Origin: an uncultured Chitinophagaceae bacterium
GTDB taxonomy: Bacteria; Bacteroidota; Bacteroidia; Chitinophagales; Chitinophagaceae
Direction of reading: 5' to 3'
Assembly (NCBI GenBank): GCA_946885335.1
Contig: CAMPGG010000092.1
Location: 1-11,284, forward strand
Length of the DNA stretch: 11,284 bases
Of the stretch, positions 8,121 through 11,284 are shown in pieces. The notes under the pieces are model-generated. The model worked only from the letters and a program-made list of their open reading frames with translations, did no database searches and had not been told where the DNA came from. A program made the position numbers and the translations under genes. Each line of letters begins with the position of its first letter. Within the stretch, counting starts at the first letter, position 1.

Positions 8121-10430
8121 AAAGGATTAATTTTTTTAAAAGCAGGAAGTTTATTTTTTATATCCCTTTGTGTTTTATCATGCAGTTATACCAAACACCT
8201 GGATGAAGGGCAGGCTTTATATTTAGGTTCCGATGTAAAAATAGAAGATAGTATTACGAGTACTAAAGAAAAAAAAGAGCTGGCCTCCGAATTAAACAGC
8301 CTTACTATTCCGGAACCAAATACAACTTTCCTGGGCTTAAAGCCTAAATTATTTTTTTATAACCTGGCAGGTGATACCTCTAAAAATGGATGGTTCAGCC
8401 GGAAATTAAGAGGTATGGGTGAGCCACCTGTATTAATGCAGGATGTTGACCTGGAATACAATGAAAAATTACTGGACAGCAGGCTGGAAAATATCGGTTA
8501 TTTTAAAGCCAATGTTAGCGGAGATTCTGTTATTAAGAATAAGAAAGGGAGAGCCACTTATACTGCAACACCTGGTCCACGTTATCATATAGCCGCAGTT
8601 CAATATCCGCAAGACAGTTCTGTGTTGACAACAAAGATAAAAGAGATAGAAGAGAGCAGTTTTTTGAAACCCGGTGATCCTTTTGATCTCGACATCATTA
8701 AAGCGGAACGTTCCCGCATTGATGCCTATTTAAAAGAACATGGATTTTATTATTTTAATGAGGATTACCTGGTTATAAAAGCAGATAGTACCATAGGAAA
8801 TCAACAGGTGAATTTATATCTGCAGGTAAAACCTGAAACGCCTGAAATTGCCCGGCAGGTTTATACAATGAATGACATTTTCGTTTATAGTAATTATAGC
8901 CTGGCTACAGCAGAAGAAGACACAAATACCTTGCATGCTACTTTTTATAAAGGGTATTACGTGGTGGATAAAGAAAATATTTTTAAACCTAAACTGTTTC
9001 AACAGGCCATACTATTTAACCCGGGTGATATTTATTCCCGTACCAAACACAACCTTACGTTGAATCGATTAATTACGCTGGACCTGTTCAAGTTTGTAAA
9101 GAACCGGTACGAGCAGGTTGAGGTAAATGATTCAATCAAGCTTGATAATTTTTATTATCTCACACCTTATCCCAAAAAATCCATCAGGGCAGAAATTGGC
9201 GCCAGTACCAAGGATAATAATTTTACCGGTACCAATGTAACTTTTGGTTTCAGAAACCGCAACACATTTAAGGGAGGTGAGTTGCTGGCCGTTAATGTAA
9301 ACCTGGGTACCGAAGTGCAGGTTAGCGGCAATACCAGCGGTAATTCATACCGGGCAGGTGCAGACGTAAGTTTTGCCGTACCCCGTTTCTGGATTCCCTT
9401 TTTTAATCTCAATACAAGAGGTGGTTACTTACCCAAGACAACGCTTAAACTTGGATTCGAAGTTTTGAACCGCTCCAAATTATACACGATAAATTCTTTC
9501 AATACTACTTACGGATATAGTTGGAAAGAAAGTTTGATCAGGCAACATGAACTGAACCCGGTAAATATCACTTATGTACAACCGATAAAAGTTACCGATG
9601 AATATAAACAAAGAGCTTTAACAGAACCGGCCTTGCAATATGTTGTGGACACGCAGTTTATCCTTGGCAGTAATTACAAATATTTATGGAACCAGTTGCA
9701 ACAGGGTAGCCCTTTTCAATCAGGTTTTTATTTTGATGGTTTATTGGATCTCTCCGGTAATATTGCAGGTTTGTTTAATAGCGGAAATATTTTACAAGGA
9801 AAACCTTCCCGTATAGCAGGTGCTATATTTTCCCAGTATATAAAAGCACAGGCCGATTTTCGGTATTACCTGAACCTGACTGAGAAAAGTGTATTGGCCA
9901 ACCGCATTGTTTTAGGTTTTGGATATCCTTATGGAAATTCTATTTCATTGCCTTTCATCAAACAATTTTTTGTGGGTGGAAATAACAGTGTGCGGGCATT
10001 TCGTAGCAGGAGCGTAGGGCCGGGCACTTACAGGTCACCGTTAGTAGGTGCCAGTACATTCTTACCTGACCAGTCAGGAGATTTAAAACTTGAATTGAAC
10101 AGTGAATACCGTGCACAGATTTCCGGCTTCCTGCATGGTGCTTTGTTTATCGATGCTGGTAATACCTGGCTTTACAGGCAAAACCCCAATGCAATAAAAC
10201 CGGGAGCTGTATTTTCAAAGGATTTTATGAAGGAATTGGCTGTTGGTGGTGGTGCTGGTCTCCGTTTCGATTTTACCGTGCTGGTATTGCGCATTGATAT
10301 GGCTATTCCATTCCGTAAACCCTGGCTGGCTGATGGCGAACGTTGGGTATTAAATGATATAGACTTTGGCAATAAAGACTGGCGGAAAGAAAATATCATT
10401 TTCAATCTTGCGATAGGATATCCATTCTAA
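8118..10430 (+). CDS. tamL: TamL: lipoprotein BamA/TamA-family outer-membrane protein (Omp85)
   Basis: This 770-residue protein starts with a lipoprotein signal peptide: basic K2, a hydrophobic stretch at 4-20 and a lipobox V19-L20-S21-C22, so Cys22 should be lipidated. POTRA-like modules follow at about 107-157, 158-240 and 247-350 (for example the segment ending ENIGYFKANVSGD, and PFDLDIIKAERSRID). The C-terminal beta-barrel runs from about 356 to 770. It contains FFVGGNNSVRAF at 617-628, the place of the conserved Omp85 loop-6 motif, here VRAF rather than VRGF. The protein ends in NLAIGYPF with a terminal Phe, as expected of a barrel recognised by BAM. TamL is the known Bacteroidota lipoprotein variant of TamA, and the directly coupled tamB gene agrees. 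It should sit in the outer membrane and contact TamB through its POTRA domains. E. coli has the reverse order (tamA then tamB). A BamA paralogue is possible but less likely given the lipobox and the neighbour. Confidence 0.9.
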   Translation: MKGLIFLKAGSLFFISLCVLSCSYTKHLDEGQALYLGSDVKIEDSITSTKEKKELASELNSLTIPEPNTTFLGLKPKLFFYNLAGDTSKNGWFSRKLRGMGEPPVLMQDVDLEYNEKLLDSRLENIGYFKANVSGDSVIKNKKGRATYTATPGPRYHIAAVQYPQDSSVLTTKIKEIEESSFLKPGDPFDLDIIKAERSRIDAYLKEHGFYYFNEDYLVIKADSTIGNQQVNLYLQVKPETPEIARQVYTMNDIFVYSNYSLATAEEDTNTLHATFYKGYYVVDKENIFKPKLFQQAILFNPGDIYSRTKHNLTLNRLITLDLFKFVKNRYEQVEVNDSIKLDNFYYLTPYPKKSIRAEIGASTKDNNFTGTNVTFGFRNRNTFKGGELLAVNVNLGTEVQVSGNTSGNSYRAGADVSFAVPRFWIPFFNLNTRGGYLPKTTLKLGFEVLNRSKLYTINSFNTTYGYSWKESLIRQHELNPVNITYVQPIKVTDEYKQRALTEPALQYVVDTQFILGSNYKYLWNQLQQGSPFQSGFYFDGLLDLSGNIAGLFNSGNILQGKPSRIAGAIFSQYIKAQADFRYYLNLTEKSVLANRIVLGFGYPYGNSISLPFIKQFFVGGNNSVRAFRSRSVGPGTYRSPLVGASTFLPDQSGDLKLELNSEYRAQISGFLHGALFIDAGNTWLYRQNPNAIKPGAVFSKDFMKELAVGGGAGLRFDFTVLVLRIDMAIPFRKPWLADGERWVLNDIDFGNKDWRKENIIFNLAIGYPF

Positions 10431-10441
10431 AGAATGGGTAT
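10418..10441. terminator. Hairpin spanning the tamL stop codon, possible terminator or 3'-end structure
   Basis: The arms 10418-10427 and 10432-10441 pair over ten positions (nine Watson-Crick, one G-U) around the 4-base loop TAAA. The core is CCATTC / GAATGG. The loop contains the tamL stop codon. The following sequence is TTG and then eight A residues, so on the plus strand there is no U-tract. For transcripts arriving on the minus strand, the U-run precedes the hairpin instead of following it. A canonical intrinsic terminator is therefore not supported. An mRNA 3'-end stabilising hairpin or a weak terminator between convergent genes remains possible. Confidence 0.35.
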
Positions 10442-10466
10442 TTGAAAAAAAAGTGGTTTAATATAG

Positions 10467-10572
10467 GAATGCAAAATGAAGAATGTAAAATGTAAAACCA
10501 TTGTCGTGCAAAAACATTAGATACTTGAACCTGTGAGTTTTTACTTTTTACTTTGAATTTTAATTTGCTTCA
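10467..10572. repeat. A-rich/T-rich imperfect inverted repeat between convergent genes
   Basis: The left part (about 10467-10498) is A-rich with short tandem units (GAATGCAAAATGAA, GAATGTAAAATG, TGTAAAA). The right part (about 10537-10570) is T-rich (TTTTTACTTTTTACTTTG). Read in reverse complement, the right arm (GCAAATTAAAATTC, then AAGTAAAAAGTAAAAA) aligns with the left arm (GCAAAATGAAGAATG, then TAAAATGTAAAA) with several mismatches and gaps. The arms flank about 38 bases without clear structure. An A-rich arm followed by a T-rich arm between two convergent genes suits a two-way transcription end. A small dispersed intergenic repeat is the alternative. Confidence 0.4.
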
Positions 10573-10573
10573 A

Positions 10574-11071
10574 TTAGGACAGTTGTTTGTAAAATGCATA
10601 ACCATGCTGGGGCTGTGGTTCAAAGAACATGTTATACAACCTGTTTCCAATGCCATGTAACCAACTGTATTCATTTTCCTTGCGTGGTTCAAAGTACTCA
10701 ACGTTCTGAATTTTTACTTTTACGAGTACAAGTTCATTCATAGCTTTCTTTTTGATATCGTCTGAAATGTCAACTAAACCATTCAACTCTTCCGGGTCAT
10801 TCATGATAGTTGCCTTTCCGGATATCTTAATCTGGCTATCTAATCCTTTCTTAAAGAATTCTGCACGACAAGGAAATTCACGGTCAAACTCCTGGATGTT
10901 TTGTTTTGGCCTGTTTACAAAGAACCAAACCTGTCCTAAGTCGTCAACCTTTAAAGCAGTGATAATTGATGTAGGTAATTTTAAAACCGCATCACTCATG
11001 CTGAAGAAAAGCGCAGTACGCAATTCCATCACTTTTTCCTGCATAAATTTTAAATGATTATCTGTAGTCAT
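10574..11071 (-). CDS. Pyridoxamine 5'-phosphate oxidase family protein, general stress protein 26 type (FMN-binding split barrel)
   Basis: The 165-residue protein matches the single-domain split-barrel flavoprotein pattern: a leading helix (about 5-20), then beta strands including SIITALKVDDLGQVWFFVNR at 35-54, CRAEFFKKGLDSQIKISGKA at 68-87, and MNDPEELNG at 90-98 beginning the helical insert. VLVKVKIQNVEYFEP (about 113-127) is the last strand and edge. The tail to 165 is rich in aromatic residues and Gly. Family knowledge: such proteins are dimeric and bind FMN or a related flavin with the W/F-FVN strand and neighbouring basic residues. Their substrates are mostly unknown, and many are linked to general stress. 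It is not the biosynthetic PdxH enzyme, which is longer (about 210 residues) with different motifs. The gene is convergent with tamL and stands alone in this window. ATG 11071 is chosen because the preceding bases carry a promoter-like region. Met10 is a possible alternative start. Confidence 0.85.
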   Translation of the reverse strand: MTTDNHLKFMQEKVMELRTALFFSMSDAVLKLPTSIITALKVDDLGQVWFFVNRPKQNIQEFDREFPCRAEFFKKGLDSQIKISGKATIMNDPEELNGLVDISDDIKKKAMNELVLVKVKIQNVEYFEPRKENEYSWLHGIGNRLYNMFFEPQPQHGYAFYKQLS

Positions 11072-11091
11072 AGTATTTCGTTTGATACTAT
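11070..11091. promoter_or_regulatory. Inverted repeat overlapping the start codon of the flavoprotein gene
   Basis: ATAGTAT (11070-11076) and ATACTAT (11085-11091) form a perfect 7-bp inverted repeat with an 8-base spacer. On the minus-strand mRNA the second arm contains the first two bases of the AUG. It could be a half-site pair for a dimeric regulator, or a weak hairpin masking the start. It is AT-only apart from one G/C pair, so chance is a real possibility. Confidence 0.3.
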
Positions 11092-11096
11092 AATTT

Positions 11097-11128
11097 CAAA
11101 TTAAGTACCAAAATGAATTAAGCTAAAG
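11097..11128 (-). promoter_or_regulatory. Weak Bacteroidota-type promoter candidate for the flavoprotein gene
   Basis: On the minus strand, TTAATTTG (11104-11097) matches the Bacteroidota -7 box TAnnTTTG with one mismatch. CTTTAG (11128-11123) lies 18 bases upstream, near where the TTTG-like -33 box is expected, but matches it only loosely. The -7 box is 25 bases before the start codon, a plausible short leader that would include the inverted repeat at 11070-11091. Confidence 0.25.
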
Positions 11129-11156
11129 ATTTGGATTAAGCGTTAAATGTTGGGGG

Positions 11157-11206
11157 AGAAAGCTCTACAAAAAGATTTAAATATTTCATTTATAAAAAAG
11201 CTTTCT
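11157..11206. repeat. 8-bp inverted repeat upstream of the flavoprotein gene
   Basis: AGAAAGCT (11157-11164) and AGCTTTCT (11199-11206) are perfect reverse complements separated by a 34-base AT-rich spacer. The repeat lies upstream of the promoter candidate for the minus-strand gene. The rest of 11092-11284 holds A/T runs and a CCC-TGTTT-GGG mini-hairpin at 11208-11218. I see no supportable gene in it. Confidence 0.3.
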
Positions 11207-11284
11207 GCCCTGTTTGGGTAAAAAAAATTCCATTGAGATTGAATTCTTAGAAAAAGCAGGAATCTGAATTGATTTTATAATGTA

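Noticed and set aside
10752..11057. Plus-strand open frame of 101 residues
   Set aside because: It is antisense to the well-supported flavoprotein gene and has no domain signature.
11208..11228. CCC-TGTTT-GGG followed by a run of A as an intrinsic terminator
   Set aside because: The stem is three or four pairs only, and on neither strand does a T-run follow the hairpin.
11186..11284. Minus-strand frame open for about 32 codons from the window end to a TGA
   Set aside because: It could be a gene tail, but it is short, AT-rich and unrecognisable. Chance is the simpler explanation without the next bases.
1..11284. tRNA, rRNA, CRISPR array, insertion sequence or prophage genes
   Set aside because: No cloverleaf, repeat-spacer array, transposase or phage protein signature was seen on either strand.

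Overview
The window looks like ordinary chromosomal DNA of a Bacteroidota bacterium, probably of the Chitinophagaceae or a close relative. Four points suggest this: moderate, AT-leaning base composition; no strong Shine-Dalgarno sequences before clear starts; a short DnaE-type polymerase; and a TamB gene directly followed by a lipoprotein form of TamA (TamL), an arrangement characteristic of this phylum. The family placement is inference from protein character, not from a database search.

Layout. Positions 1-2817 (+) hold a DNA polymerase III alpha-type (C-family) polymerase. The window edge cuts its start, and all catalytic aspartates are present. A 222-base gap follows, containing a bulged dyad symmetry. 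Positions 3040-8118 (+) encode a 1692-residue TamB-like protein, and 8118-10430 (+) encode a 770-residue Omp85-family lipoprotein (TamL). These two genes share one base in a TAATG stop/start overlap and form a two-gene unit. Positions 10431-10573 are a convergent intergenic gap holding a hairpin across the tamL stop codon and an A-rich/T-rich imperfect inverted repeat. Positions 10574-11071 (-) encode a small FMN-binding split-barrel protein (pyridoxamine 5'-phosphate oxidase family, general stress protein 26 type). The last 213 bases hold its likely promoter region and an 8-bp inverted repeat, with no gene that I can support.

How the genes work together. TamB is expected to span the periplasm from an N-terminal inner-membrane anchor. 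Its C-terminal domain should dock on the POTRA domains of TamL in the outer membrane, so the pair serves outer-membrane protein insertion and/or lipid transport and envelope homeostasis. The polymerase and the flavoprotein have no obvious functional link to that pair. I see no mobile element, CRISPR array, tRNA, rRNA or clear sign of horizontal transfer, and I do not think the window contains a new multigene system. The observations most worth a second look are the dyads at gene boundaries, the roughly 100-residue repeat in TamB, the variant L6 motif in TamL, and the paralogue identity of the short DnaE.
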